Below are positions 35,101 to 44,298 of a stretch of 46,454 nt of DNA, piece after piece. The DNA lies in the NCBI GenBank assembly GCA_031417835.1, contig JANOWJ010000105.1:1-46454 (forward strand), read 5' to 3'. The notes beneath the pieces were generated by a model. It worked only from the letters and a program-made list of their open reading frames with translations, made no database searches and was not told the origin of the DNA. Numbering within the stretch: position 1 is the stretch's first letter; every line of letters begins with the position of its first letter. A program made the position numbers and the translations under genes. This DNA is from JADJLQ01 sp031417835. GTDB lineage: Bacteria; Bacteroidota; Bacteroidia; Chitinophagales; Saprospiraceae.

Positions 35101-37676
35101 GCCCTGATATGATTTGGATTTAATAATAAAGTATCTGAAGCGATACAACCTCCAGCAGACTCTACGGTCAATATAATCACTCTAGTCGTCAAAGAATCTA
35201 ACTTTAAGGTTATGTTGGGCACATCTTTTATCAATTGTGAGGCAAAACTCCATGAAGATTTGATGATGTTATCATTAACTGTAATACTTCTGTTTGATAG
35301 GGTCAGGAGCGAATCCTGGCAAAATAGTTTACGTGCCGGTTCAGCTATAGCATTGACCTGATATAGATCTATAGTATCGGCAAAAGCAGTATCACTACAG
35401 CCTGATGCATCCGACGCTATTAATGTGCCTGTAGATTTGCCTCCGTTTGAAAAACGAATGGTTGGATTTTCTCCATTCGTCGATTTCTGGTCTGCATCTG
35501 GAAAATTGTAGCTAAAGCTGAGTGCATCTTGCGACCTGTTTGTCAAAGTTAGATTGAATGGTGTACACCCTTTTAAAGCAGACATGTCAAAATCAGCTTT
35601 GACCTCACGGACTGGTATGTTGATATAGGCTGTATCCGCACAATTAGAAGCCAAATGGTAAGCGGTGAGCACTACCGGATAATCCCCTCGCGCCTTATAC
35701 GTAAATGTTGGCGACATCACAGTGCTCTTATCGATCGTATCATTAGGCACGCCAAAGTCCCAAGTCACTGAATCCTGACCTTCAGATGTATTCAAAAAAA
35801 GACGATTATAGGGTCTGTCACATTCCATGATAGGCTGAAAGGCTGCTTTAGCTCCTATGATCTGCACATCACCTAGCACAGGATCACCCGCGCAGCCATT
35901 ATGATATGCTACATGAGTCACTTGATATGTTTGGATTTCATCATAATCAAAGACCACATCTTTAGTGAGAAAATTTGGTGGCTTATTGTTTAATGTCCAA
36001 GAATAGCCATTTGCAAAAGAAGAACTGCGATCAAAGCCCTCTAATGGGGTGCCATAACACAGCGTAACCGGTAAATCCATGGCAGATACAGGCTTGACAC
36101 CCGTCTGTATCCAACCTGGAAAATCAGTAGAATCTGCACAACCAAGCGAATTTTCGATAATTAAACGGACAGTAAACTGGCCTGTATCTGAAATAAAAAG
36201 ATTGCCCGTAGCTGTATTTATTATTTTGGGCACGGTAGTAAATAAAATCCACTTTACTTTGGTAATGGGGTCTAAACTGAAACTCCTGTGTTCAAAAGGT
36301 GTAAGTACAGGTGCACATACCCTGACTGAATCAGATGAAATAATAGGTTTAACCCTATAGGCGGTGATCGTCTCTTTGGTCCGAGTAGCTGTACAACCAA
36401 ACTGATTGGTGACTGATAAACCAAGGAGAAATTGGCCCTCTTGATTAAACTCTAAGACTGGTTGTTGAACATTGGAAATGATATTTCCGTTAGCTGTCCA
36501 ATTCCAAGCAATACCTCCGGCAGATAAATTTGTTGTTGCTATTTTTAATGGAAAAGAGCAGCCCTGCGTTTTATCAACCGTGTAATCCACCGTAGGTAAA
36601 GCACGTACTATGACACAGCTCGTACTTTGGCTGACTGCGGTACAACCCATATGAATAATATTGTGACTAATTGTATAACATCCAGGTGAATTATATGTAT
36701 GCAGTGGTCTAGCCAATGTAGAAGTCGTACCATCACCAAAATTCCAAAGATGACTGTCCGCATTGATCGTGCTATTCGGCTGTAGCGAAATGGAATTACC
36801 TTGGCATAACTCAAGTTTATCAATAGAAAATGTAGCAAGATTATCTACGCTGACTGCGCCTGTAAATGTGACTGTATCAGAACAATTAGTAGCCAGATTT
36901 AGAGCACTGACCGTGATATCGTATTTGCCTTTACCAGAATAAAGAACAGCAGGTGGTGCAAATCCTACAAAAGTCTGCCCGTTGCCAAAATCCCAACTAT
37001 AGGTAAGTTCAGGTAGATTAGGACTTAGATTTTTTATCAATAAACTCCCAACTGTATCACACAATACTCCAGACCCGGCATCGATCTTAATAATAGGTTT
37101 TTCGATGACTTGGAGCAAAGGTTTGGTAACATTTGATACACAACCGACTTCATCTTTAGTATTCAATGTAATATTATATTTACCGCCGTTAGCATATTCA
37201 CTAAATACTATGCCGGGTTGGCTTTGTTGCACCACGCCGGATGAACCTCCAACATCCCATATCCAGGACACGATTTTACCGTTGGGAGAAATAGTCCTAT
37301 CTGTGAAGGAGCCTTGTGAACCGGCACAAATAAAACTGTCTCTAACTGTGAAGTCAGCCTCATAGGAAGTGTATAGTTTAATAAAATCATCCTTACAAAT
37401 CGTGTTTTTGTTGCCTTGAACATCACCTACCGTCAGGCATATTTGGTAACGACCCGGTATCACATAGATTTTAGATGGATTGGGCAACGCGGATGAAGCA
37501 TTGAGTCCTAAAGACCATTGATAAGAGCTTACCGGACCTGTAGAGAGATTTTGAAATTTTACTTGCAGAACGCCACAACCAATGGTCTGGTCAGCTGCAA
37601 AATCAGCTTTGAGTTGGGCCTGCAGGTCAGCAATTGCACCAAAGGCTAAAATAAAACAAAAAATTGCAGTTCGCAT
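32139..37676 (-). CDS. Giant PKD-repeat surface protein with gliding-motility-type C-terminal domain
   Basis: The 1845-residue protein has a signal peptide (FILAFGAIADLQAQ) and about a dozen PKD-like domains (residues about 25-1310; for example YSWDFGNGQT, LWNFGDGTTS, RWEFGDGDSS, IWDLGDQSI). Several Trp/Cys modules follow (about 1330-1745: LSCYENCKNP, ISCSNCANP, LSCVNCVDP, each with a preceding W). It ends in a CHU_C-type gliding-motility-associated domain (about 1755-1845: IFTPNQDGINDALFI, FRIFDRSGDLVFES, GWDGTF, GVYVYLL), the export and anchoring signal for type IX secretion, type B. It is probably a cell-surface adhesin or filament. A TATATTTG box (37750-37757) is 74 bases upstream of its ATG. 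Confidence 0.92.
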   Translation of the reverse strand: MRTAIFCFILAFGAIADLQAQLKADFAADQTIGCGVLQVKFQNLSTGPVSSYQWSLGLNASSALPNPSKIYVIPGRYQICLTVGDVQGNKNTICKDDFIKLYTSYEADFTVRDSFICAGSQGSFTDRTISPNGKIVSWIWDVGGSSGVVQQSQPGIVFSEYANGGKYNITLNTKDEVGCVSNVTKPLLQVIEKPIIKIDAGSGVLCDTVGSLLIKNLSPNLPELTYSWDFGNGQTFVGFAPPAVLYSGKGKYDITVSALNLATNCSDTVTFTGAVSVDNLATFSIDKLELCQGNSISLQPNSTINADSHLWNFGDGTTSTLARPLHTYNSPGCYTISHNIIHMGCTAVSQSTSCVIVRALPTVDYTVDKTQGCSFPLKIATTNLSAGGIAWNWTANGNIISNVQQPVLEFNQEGQFLLGLSVTNQFGCTATRTKETITAYRVKPIISSDSVRVCAPVLTPFEHRSFSLDPITKVKWILFTTVPKIINTATGNLFISDTGQFTVRLIIENSLGCADSTDFPGWIQTGVKPVSAMDLPVTLCYGTPLEGFDRSSSFANGYSWTLNNKPPNFLTKDVVFDYDEIQTYQVTHVAYHNGCAGDPVLGDVQIIGAKAAFQPIMECDRPYNRLFLNTSEGQDSVTWDFGVPNDTIDKSTVMSPTFTYKARGDYPVVLTAYHLASNCADTAYINIPVREVKADFDMSALKGCTPFNLTLTNRSQDALSFSYNFPDADQKSTNGENPTIRFSNGGKSTGTLIASDASGCSDTAFADTIDLYQVNAIAEPARKLFCQDSLLTLSNRSITVNDNIIKSSWSFASQLIKDVPNITLKLDSLTTRVIILTVESAGGCIASDTLLLNPNHIRAVLNVDTIVCTLDSARFNATLSGRYTDIRWEFGDGDSSSILQASHLYQRDGRYDIRLTVVDDSSGCSQILDFAQFITVGFPKADFDFEGAMVNCRPFIGSFVNTSQMANRFIWDLGDQSIRSTEINPSHLYTQRGYFDITLIASSTARCADTLKLDSLVFVDAPSIQYVTDTSSTVCSPKPVSFLTTLQSAFSVLLEYGDGSQDSLSRQEGNFQFEHTYTQSGIFYPVIVVTDSNSCSEYAILDTLHIHTAAPVLKILDTLICGSLGMIRLLDSSIVSSPILSRQLRIIGNNVDTTFQSVPASVLINQAGKYSLEYNITTAFCSDSISYVDRVELSPAPQANFTISQTSYCAGDSIILINRSLASSVLIDSIRWSINTKSGSLDTFGLVLSEGISDATLIVKTEVGCKDTAILTLNVKPSVFSTLSHDTTICAGSLLTLSAKLSNPVPNTMYRWKSSTQILCEGCLDHTLRPNTTTRYTFETEHPNGCIRPLDIVVQATRNNIDLLKVTPDTVICQGDIIPLAVDVIDDVFAYQWDRSRKGLSCYENCKNPIAKPDSTTTYIVSARNGQGCERLDSVRIAVRPQSVLDLGLDRTICSGDSFSIQVNDIRSPTWTGASGISCSNCANPIFRPLANSVYVLKGLKNNCPVSDSVKIFILSKDLISGGKDTTICIGSPVSLQASATGVLTWSPALYLNDPKSPTPIAQPSGSITYHLAVQNDLCMASDSIRINVLQSTIITGQDRTVCPNDEFTLSVEGEANSFLWSGPDILAGQNTKSIDIKPRTSTTYQVIARNKTCTPDTVMIKVNVIEFIQLQDSITYSAIPDLPVRLNKGLKSGKEFNYSWFPSTNLSCVNCVDPVFVGSVDSRYQFELMDPASGCSLVQIVKVNIVESCEAKDFFTVPNIFTPNQDGINDALFIIPKAADQFNSFRIFDRSGDLVFESSDVSIGWDGTFRQSPAPMGVYVYLLQAECPQTGEQIFLKGDITLVR

Positions 37677-37749
37677 TCGCGATAAAATAAATACTAGTAG
37701 CTGAGTTTTTAACTAATTTTCGGTCGTAATCTGGTAATCGGAGGTTGCC

Positions 37750-37757
37750 CAAATATA
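37750..37757 (-). promoter_or_regulatory. Candidate -7 box of the PKD gene
   Basis: Leftward TATATTTG, an exact TAnnTTTG match, giving a leader of about 65 bases. The nearest TTG upstream is 28 bases away, longer than usual spacing. Confidence 0.4.
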
Positions 37758-37847
37758 ATGATTTATAATATATTCGATGCTTAACCAATTGATTTCTAAC
37801 ATAATGATCGAATTGCTTGTTTAAGTATCATTACAGCCACATTTAAC

Positions 37848-38456
37848 ATGCTCAAGGTCGGAATTACAGGTGGTATAGGTACAGGCAAAACCTTTGTCTG
37901 CCAGATTTTTAGAATATTGAGGGTGCCTATCTACTATGCAGATGATCGTGCTAAAGCCTTGGTTGTGCAGAATCCTGAACTTAAGTCCAATATTATCAGA
38001 GTGTTCGGACCAAAAGCCTACCTCTCAGATGGTGCTTATAATAAAGTCTTTATCGGTGAACTTATAAATAAGGATCCCGACGCAAAATCTAAGTTAAATG
38101 AATTGATCCACCCGGAAGTATTCAAAGACACTGTCATCTGGTTTGAAGATCAAAAGGACGAAGGCCACCCCTATGCCTTAAAAGAAGCTGCTTTAATTTA
38201 TGAAACTGGAGGAGAAAAATACTTAGATAAAGTGATCGTAATAGATGCGCCTTTGCCTATGAGAATTGCCAGGTTAAAAAAAAGAGATCATAAGTCAGAG
38301 CCCGAAATTCTTTTACGAATAAATACTCAATGGCCCCAGGAAATGAAAGTCAAAAAATCTGATTTTGTAATTTATAATGATGGCCAACTTGCTTTGATCC
38401 CACAGGTAAATAAGATTCACCAAGAATTGATTCGACTTTCATCCTTAAATTTGTAA
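37848..38456 (+). CDS. coaE: Dephospho-CoA kinase
   Basis: Last step of coenzyme A synthesis. The 202-residue product has the P-loop VGITGGIGTGKTFVCQIF, YYADDRAKALV (catalytic Asp region), IHPEVF, EAALIYETG and the R-x-x-x-R LID segment PMRIARLKKRD. Length is normal. ATG 37848 gives the usual MLKVGITGG start. rocD starts 23 bases after its stop, perhaps in one transcript. Confidence 0.95.
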   Translation: MLKVGITGGIGTGKTFVCQIFRILRVPIYYADDRAKALVVQNPELKSNIIRVFGPKAYLSDGAYNKVFIGELINKDPDAKSKLNELIHPEVFKDTVIWFEDQKDEGHPYALKEAALIYETGGEKYLDKVIVIDAPLPMRIARLKKRDHKSEPEILLRINTQWPQEMKVKKSDFVIYNDGQLALIPQVNKIHQELIRLSSLNL

Positions 38457-38479
38457 AAACATTCAACAATTCATTGACT

Positions 38480-39712
38480 ATGAAGCCTCAAGATTATATT
38501 GATTTGGAAAATCGATACGGTGCCCACAATTATCATCCCTTGCCTATAGTATTATCCAGAGGCGAAGGCGCTTATGTCTGGGATGTGACGGGTAAACGAT
38601 ATCTTGATTTTTTAGCAGCTTATTCAGCAGTCAATCAAGGCCATTGCCATCCCAGGATTATTAAAGCCCTTACACAACAGGCATCAAGCCTTACATTGAC
38701 TTCTCGTGCTTTTTATAATGATCAATTGGGCATTTTTGAGAAAAAACTGCATGATCTCTTCGGTTATGATATGGCCTTACCAATGAATACAGGAGCCGAA
38801 GCTGTGGAGACTGCCATCAAAATCTGTAGAAAATGGGCATATGAAGTAAAGGGCGTCAAACCGCATCAAGCTAAAATATTGTTTTTTGAATCCAATTTTC
38901 ATGGTAGAACTATGGGAGCAATCTCAGCGTCAACAGAAAATAGTAGTACCAATGGATTCGGGCCATATTTGCCTGGTATCGTCATAGTGCCATATGGCGA
39001 TCTAGAAGCAGCAAAAGAATGTATAGACTCCGATCCCACTATCGCTGGGGTGATTATCGAACCAATACAAGGAGAAGCAGGCGTCATCATACCACCACTA
39101 GGCTATTTAGCTGCCTTAGCCAGTTATTGTAAAAAAAATAACGTTCTTTTTATTGCCGACGAAATTCAAACCGGACTCGGTCGTACCGGCAAAATGCTCT
39201 GTTGTGACCATGACCACATAAGACCGGACATGGTACTATTAGGAAAAGCGATATCGGGAGGGGTTTTACCTGTATCTGTAGTCCTGGCTGATCAAGAAAT
39301 CATGAATGTAATACAACCTGGACAACATGGCTCTACTTATGGTGGTAATCCACTCGCGGCGCATGTCGCCTGTGCTGCCTTAAATGTACTGGTAGACGAA
39401 AATCTTGCTGATAAGGCCTTGACCTCAGGGATCAAATTGACTCAGGCCCTGGAAGAATTAAAACAAGATTGCAACTGGATCACCGCTGTAAGGGGCTTAG
39501 GACTACTACAAGCAATAGAAATAGATGATCATCCAGAAAGCAATACAGCTTGGAATATGTGTATGGCCATGGCCAAACAAGGATTATTAGCTAAGCCTAC
39601 CAGAGGCAATATCATTCGATTGGCTCCGCCTTTAGTGATTACTGATGTCCAACTGGATGAAAGTATAGCTATTTTGAGGCAGGTTTTTATGAGCCATATG
39701 GCACTAGCTTGA
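38480..39712 (+). CDS. rocD: Ornithine aminotransferase
   Basis: PLP class-III aminotransferase turning ornithine plus 2-oxoglutarate into glutamate semialdehyde and glutamate. The 410-residue protein starts MKPQDYIDLENRYGAHNYHP, typical of ornithine aminotransferases, with MNTGAEAVETAIK (phosphate loop), FHGRTMGAISAS, EPIQGEAGVIIP, ADEIQTGLGRTG and the PLP Lys in LLGKAISGGVLP, then HGSTYGGNPLA. The start is ATG 38480; an in-frame TTG two codons earlier is unlikely. The N-terminal RYGAHNY motif distinguishes it from acetylornithine aminotransferase. Confidence 0.93.
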   Translation: MKPQDYIDLENRYGAHNYHPLPIVLSRGEGAYVWDVTGKRYLDFLAAYSAVNQGHCHPRIIKALTQQASSLTLTSRAFYNDQLGIFEKKLHDLFGYDMALPMNTGAEAVETAIKICRKWAYEVKGVKPHQAKILFFESNFHGRTMGAISASTENSSTNGFGPYLPGIVIVPYGDLEAAKECIDSDPTIAGVIIEPIQGEAGVIIPPLGYLAALASYCKKNNVLFIADEIQTGLGRTGKMLCCDHDHIRPDMVLLGKAISGGVLPVSVVLADQEIMNVIQPGQHGSTYGGNPLAAHVACAALNVLVDENLADKALTSGIKLTQALEELKQDCNWITAVRGLGLLQAIEIDDHPESNTAWNMCMAMAKQGLLAKPTRGNIIRLAPPLVITDVQLDESIAILRQVFMSHMALA

Positions 39713-40077
39713 TGTGCAAATGAGACGATATCAGATATTAACCAGTCGAAGTTTAACTAAAATCACCGGATGAATTCCAAAGCATGATTTAACCTAAAAT
39801 TTGATTACGAGCCCAACTTTTAAACTAGGTATTGATTCTTTAACCAGCACCCTTGGTGTAAAAGCATTCCGTTGACAACTATTTAAATATCAAATAGTTA
39901 GTATTGCTACATTCAAGTAAAAATGCAAATCGGATGAATGTGCCTTTAATTCTAAAATTAAAAAACTAATAATTTTATTCAAAGTATACTAACTTTAGTG
40001 CAAAATAACTAAAAACGCAGGTAAATTAAAGATTACCTGTGACTACCTTTGATTTTTGAACCTTACAACATTTTGCT
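39713..40077. other. Spacer with a leader region
   Basis: This 365-base gap holds no gene. It is AT-rich. The right end carries a promoter-like TAACTTTA and an inverted repeat at 40018-40039, both upstream of the 40078 gene. Confidence 0.5.
40018..40039 (+). promoter_or_regulatory. Leader hairpin upstream of the T9SS protein
   Basis: CAGGTAA (40018-40024) and TTACCTG (40033-40039) are perfect 7-base complements around an 8-base loop. The hairpin would lie in the mRNA leader about 40 bases before the ATG. Role unknown. Confidence 0.4.
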
Positions 40078-41016
40078 ATGAAACCTATCTTTTTTTCAAT
40101 TCTATTTTGCTTAGCCGGTATCTCAAAAGTAGCTGCTCAATGTAACGCTATAAATGTTGATGCATCTTCTGTAACGTTAAACTATGTGTCCACAAATGGG
40201 CTATACTATCATTATACTATAAGTATAACCTCTTTTCTTGCCAATGGAAACGCAAGCATAGAACCTATTTTCAGGTGTGGCGTATTTGGACCAGAACGTG
40301 TACCTCACACCAGCATTCTGGATGGGGTAGATACAAGTACAACTGGCAACTGTTTTACTTGGCCTACAGCTGGTCCCAGTCAGACTGATGTTTCATCTAC
40401 ATTCAGATGTTTAGCTACTGAAGATGTTTTTCTAAAGATATTAGGTTGGTCGAGTAAGAACTGTAATGGTAATAATTGTGTTGAATATCAATTGACCAAC
40501 TTGGGCATTTCATTAACTAAGTTTACCGCCAGCACGACTTCAGCCAATAAAGTGTGCTTGGATTGGGTCATCGATCAACCGAACTCTAACAACACGTTTA
40601 GAATAGATTATAGTATGGATGGTGTTAATTTCGAAAAAAATGTTGCTCTGAACTATAACGAAGCTTTTGTATCGGGTAATTCATTTCGCGCATGCCTGAA
40701 TCGTAAAATCAACTATAATTTTTACAGGTTGATTGTGCTAGAACCAAATGGCTCAGTGACTTTATCACCCACCCGGAAAATCGCGGCTCAATCAGGAGTA
40801 GTGATCATATCGGACCGGAAAAGTGGTGCCCTTAAATTGCTTGGTTTAGAAAACCATATAAATCCTACAGTCGAGATCCTCAACATGTATGGCCAAACCA
40901 TCTATTCCGGTGCAGTGACATCCAATAGATTTTCTATGCCGGACCTTAGCAATGGCATCTATGTAGTCCGATTGCAGTCAGATGAAGGCCAAATTGTAAA
41001 ATCAATTTACTATTGA
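40078..41016 (+). CDS. Secreted protein with a T9SS type A sorting tail
   Basis: The 312-residue protein has a signal peptide (MKPIFFSILFCLAGISKVAAQ). A Cys-containing beta-rich region of unknown family follows (about 22-155), then a segment typical of Bacteroidota exported proteins (KVCLDWVIDQPNSNNTF, FYRLIVLEPNGSV). The last 75 residues form a type A sorting domain: NPTVEILNMYGQTIYSG, RFSMPDLSNGIYVVRLQS, ending KSIYY. It is exported by type IX secretion and is probably cell-surface or released. The N-terminal domain was not recognised. Confidence 0.85.
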   Translation: MKPIFFSILFCLAGISKVAAQCNAINVDASSVTLNYVSTNGLYYHYTISITSFLANGNASIEPIFRCGVFGPERVPHTSILDGVDTSTTGNCFTWPTAGPSQTDVSSTFRCLATEDVFLKILGWSSKNCNGNNCVEYQLTNLGISLTKFTASTTSANKVCLDWVIDQPNSNNTFRIDYSMDGVNFEKNVALNYNEAFVSGNSFRACLNRKINYNFYRLIVLEPNGSVTLSPTRKIAAQSGVVIISDRKSGALKLLGLENHINPTVEILNMYGQTIYSGAVTSNRFSMPDLSNGIYVVRLQSDEGQIVKSIYY

Positions 41017-41104
41017 AAGCAGTCGTTCCTTCGAATTGGTAGGCTAGTTGAAGTCGAGCTATAAAACATGATAGATCTACCTATCATATAAGTTAATTTT
41101 TTCA

Positions 41105-41112
41105 TAAATTTG
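41105..41112 (+). promoter_or_regulatory. Candidate -7 box of the TPR/barrel operon
   Basis: TAAATTTG matches TAnnTTTG exactly and lies 69 bases before the TPR gene ATG; no good -33 TTG. Confidence 0.45.
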
Positions 41113-41181
41113 CGCCTGAATTACACTTAAATAGATGATTCTAGCGTAGTTATTTTACTTTATTCTCTTAATTCAACTTAC

Positions 41182-44100
41182 ATGATCAGGAAAGCAGCCC
41201 TTTTTTGTTTTTTTATACTTTTTACTCAACACCTATTAGCTCAAAAAACCTCGATATATACAGAGATCAACACACATTATAAAGAAGGGCTCCGATTGTT
41301 TTCGGAGGGAGTCTATATGGCTTCCAAAAAAGAATTCGAAGCGGTGTTGAATGACCCCCATTTGAGCTTCGAACCGGAGTATTCCACACTCAAAATGTAT
41401 GCAGAATATTACTCTGCCATCTCCGCTTTGAGAATGAAGTTGGAGAGTTCTGATCTTATGGTGACAGAATTCATCAAAAAGCATCGACCTGACCCGATAG
41501 CTGAAAAAGCCAATCTGGAAGTTGCCAATTACCACTTTGATCAAAAAAACTATAATGAAGCTTTGGTTTATTACAAACTCATGGACACCCGTGGCATGCC
41601 GGCCGAGACCTTAGCTGAGATTCGATTTAAAGAAGGGTATACTTATTTTGCCAAAAAAGATTTTAAAAGTGCAACTACTGCATTTCTTGGGGTAAAAGAC
41701 ATAAAAGGAGAATATTATTACCCCGTCAATTATTATCTAGGATTGAGCCACTATTTTAATGGGAAATACAATGAGGCTATTGCCAGCTTTGATGTAGCTG
41801 CCAAATCTAAAAAGTACGCAGACATCATCCCCTACTATATTACACAGATTTACTTTTCCCAAGGTCAACATGACAAACTAATAGCCTATGCCAAGCCTTT
41901 TCTAGAAGGAACACAAAAAGTCGATAAAACGCCGTTGATCGAGCGCATGGTAGGGCACTCTTATTTTTTAAAAAAGGATTATACCAAAGCCTTACAATTT
42001 TTGGAAAAATTTGAAAAAACGAACCAAACTCTGGAGGAATCAGACTATTACGCATTGGGCTATAGCAATTATACTGCCGGCAATTTTGATAAAGCCATTC
42101 CTTACTTTGCCGCGATCAGTGGTCAACAAAATCAGCTGGGTCAAAATTCAAATTATTACTTGGCCGACTGTTATCTCAAATCAGGCAATACCCTCTCAGC
42201 TCGTACTGCATTTTACAACGTAAGTAAACTCCCATATCAAGAAGCGATTCGCACAGAAGCTCTATTCAATTATGGTAAACTCTCTGCTGAACTGGGATTT
42301 GACAGGGAAAGCATCACCGCATTACACACCTTTACTGCCGAATCAAAATACTATACAGAAGCTCAAAACATCATGGGCGATGTGCTGGAGCGGACAAAAG
42401 ATTATGATAATGCGCTACGTACGATAGAAGCCATAAAAGCCCCATCCCAGCGCCTAAAACAAGCCTATCAACAGCTCGCATACCGACGAGCTCTACAATT
42501 AGTTCAAGAAGACAGACCAGGAGAAGCCAGAGTATATCTCAACAAAGCCATGGAGCCTTCATATGATCGGGGTATCACTACTTCCTCTATGTATTGGATG
42601 GCAGACTTGGCTCAACGACAGCAGGATTATGACCTCAGCAATGAATGGGCCACAAAATTTCTCGCTGCCGTAGGCACTACAAAAGATGCGTCAGATCCAA
42701 GCCTGATACCAATGGCTTATTATTTGCAAGGATATAATTACTTAAAAAAAGAGGAATATACTCCTGCGGGTGATCATTTTAAATTGGCGATTGATCGACT
42801 CACAAAGCCTACTTCGTCTATCACTGCTACTTTACTACCTGATAGCTATTTAAGAGCTGGTGATTGTTTATTCAAGCGAAATAAATATGATGACGCTATG
42901 GTCATGTACAATAAGGTGATGATCAATAAGTACAGTGGCGCCGACTATGCTCAATATCAATCCGCCATCATACAAGGCCTCAAAGAAAACATGAAAGAAA
43001 AATTAAGGCTTTTAGATGACTTGATAAAAAAACAGCCTGGATCAAGGTATGCAGATGAGGCGTTGTACGAATTGGCAGAAACGTATTCAGATCAAGACCA
43101 AAATGAAGAAGCCATCGCAGCATTGAAACGAATCACTAAAGAATACTCAAGAAGTAATATTTACAATCGTGCATTGATCAAACTCGGACTCATCACGTAC
43201 AATCAAGGTAAAAAACAAGAAGCCCTCGTTTATTATAAAGATGTATTTAAAAACAACCCTTCGCCCACGGAAAGTCAAGATGCGCAAGCGGCCATCCAGG
43301 AAATATATATAGATGACCTGGGTCAGCCTGATGAATACATTCGATTTATAGAAAGTATCCCGGGGTATAATATGACCAATTATTCGAAAGATTCATTAAA
43401 CTATAGTGTGGCTTTGAGGTATTATGAAGATGGCAATTATGAAAGAGCCATCACGGCATTCTCAGATTATATATTGAAATTTCCAAAAGGAATCCATTTA
43501 ATTTCGGCTTTCTTTAAGCGAGGTGAGTCTAATGTGTTGTTGAAAAAATACGATCCGGCTTTACTCGATTATGAATCAGTACTGTCTAAAGGTCGAAGTG
43601 AATATTATGAAAAATCGATTTACAAAGCAGCCACTCTGGCCTATAATTATCAACAAAATTTTGATAAAGCTTTAAAATATTATACGGAATTGACTGGGAT
43701 CACAACCGATGAAAATATTTTATTTGAAGCACAATTAGGTGCTATGCGCTCTGCATATCGCAAGGGAATGACGAAAGAGGTAGTTACCTATGGGGAGCAA
43801 GTCTTCAAATCGACAAAAGCTACCAACGACCAACGATCTACGGCAGCATTTTATCTTGGCAAAATCGCCTACGATCAGAAAAACTACGTAAAGGCAAACG
43901 AGTACCTCCGCACCGTGGTACAATCCAGCGATACCGAACAGGGCGCAGAATCAAGATACTTGCTGGCGCAGATCCTGTATCTACAGCGATCCCTTGCTCT
44001 TGCAGAAAAAGCCACTCAGGATGCCGTACATCAAAACTCAGATTATCCATATTGGGTCGCAAAGAGCATGATATTACTCTCCGATATCTTCGTCGATAAG

Positions 44101-44277
44101 AATGATTTATTTAATGCGCGAGCTGTCTTGGAGGCAGTTCTGGAGCATTATAAAGACGATGTCGAAATCACCAAAACGGCACAATCAAAGCTGAATATCG
44201 TCAAACAAAAACAGCAAACTGGCAGTAAACTAAAGCTCGATACTTTAAAAGTTAATTCCTTTTTTGAAAGAGATTAA
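41182..44277 (+). CDS. Exported tetratricopeptide-repeat protein
   Basis: The 1031-residue protein has a signal peptide (ALFCFFILFTQHLLAQ) and then TPR-like helical hairpins over nearly its whole length (for example DQKNYNEALVYYKLMDTRG, FNGKYNEAIASFDVAAKS, EDGNYERAITAFSDYILKFP, DQKNYVKANEYLRTVVQS). It has no other recognisable domain. It is followed after 21 bases by an outer-membrane barrel gene, so it may be the periplasmic scaffold of that complex. Such TPR-barrel pairs occur in Bacteroidota, but I cannot name this one. Confidence 0.88.
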   Translation: MIRKAALFCFFILFTQHLLAQKTSIYTEINTHYKEGLRLFSEGVYMASKKEFEAVLNDPHLSFEPEYSTLKMYAEYYSAISALRMKLESSDLMVTEFIKKHRPDPIAEKANLEVANYHFDQKNYNEALVYYKLMDTRGMPAETLAEIRFKEGYTYFAKKDFKSATTAFLGVKDIKGEYYYPVNYYLGLSHYFNGKYNEAIASFDVAAKSKKYADIIPYYITQIYFSQGQHDKLIAYAKPFLEGTQKVDKTPLIERMVGHSYFLKKDYTKALQFLEKFEKTNQTLEESDYYALGYSNYTAGNFDKAIPYFAAISGQQNQLGQNSNYYLADCYLKSGNTLSARTAFYNVSKLPYQEAIRTEALFNYGKLSAELGFDRESITALHTFTAESKYYTEAQNIMGDVLERTKDYDNALRTIEAIKAPSQRLKQAYQQLAYRRALQLVQEDRPGEARVYLNKAMEPSYDRGITTSSMYWMADLAQRQQDYDLSNEWATKFLAAVGTTKDASDPSLIPMAYYLQGYNYLKKEEYTPAGDHFKLAIDRLTKPTSSITATLLPDSYLRAGDCLFKRNKYDDAMVMYNKVMINKYSGADYAQYQSAIIQGLKENMKEKLRLLDDLIKKQPGSRYADEALYELAETYSDQDQNEEAIAALKRITKEYSRSNIYNRALIKLGLITYNQGKKQEALVYYKDVFKNNPSPTESQDAQAAIQEIYIDDLGQPDEYIRFIESIPGYNMTNYSKDSLNYSVALRYYEDGNYERAITAFSDYILKFPKGIHLISAFFKRGESNVLLKKYDPALLDYESVLSKGRSEYYEKSIYKAATLAYNYQQNFDKALKYYTELTGITTDENILFEAQLGAMRSAYRKGMTKEVVTYGEQVFKSTKATNDQRSTAAFYLGKIAYDQKNYVKANEYLRTVVQSSDTEQGAESRYLLAQILYLQRSLALAEKATQDAVHQNSDYPYWVAKSMILLSDIFVDKNDLFNARAVLEAVLEHYKDDVEITKTAQSKLNIVKQKQQTGSKLKLDTLKVNSFFERD

Positions 44278-44298
44278 TTTATCACAAGAAAATCCATT

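Noticed and set aside
32139..37676. Many rightward ORFs of 60-107 codons within the PKD gene.
   Set aside because: They are shadows of the long leftward frame, with no promoters or known domains.
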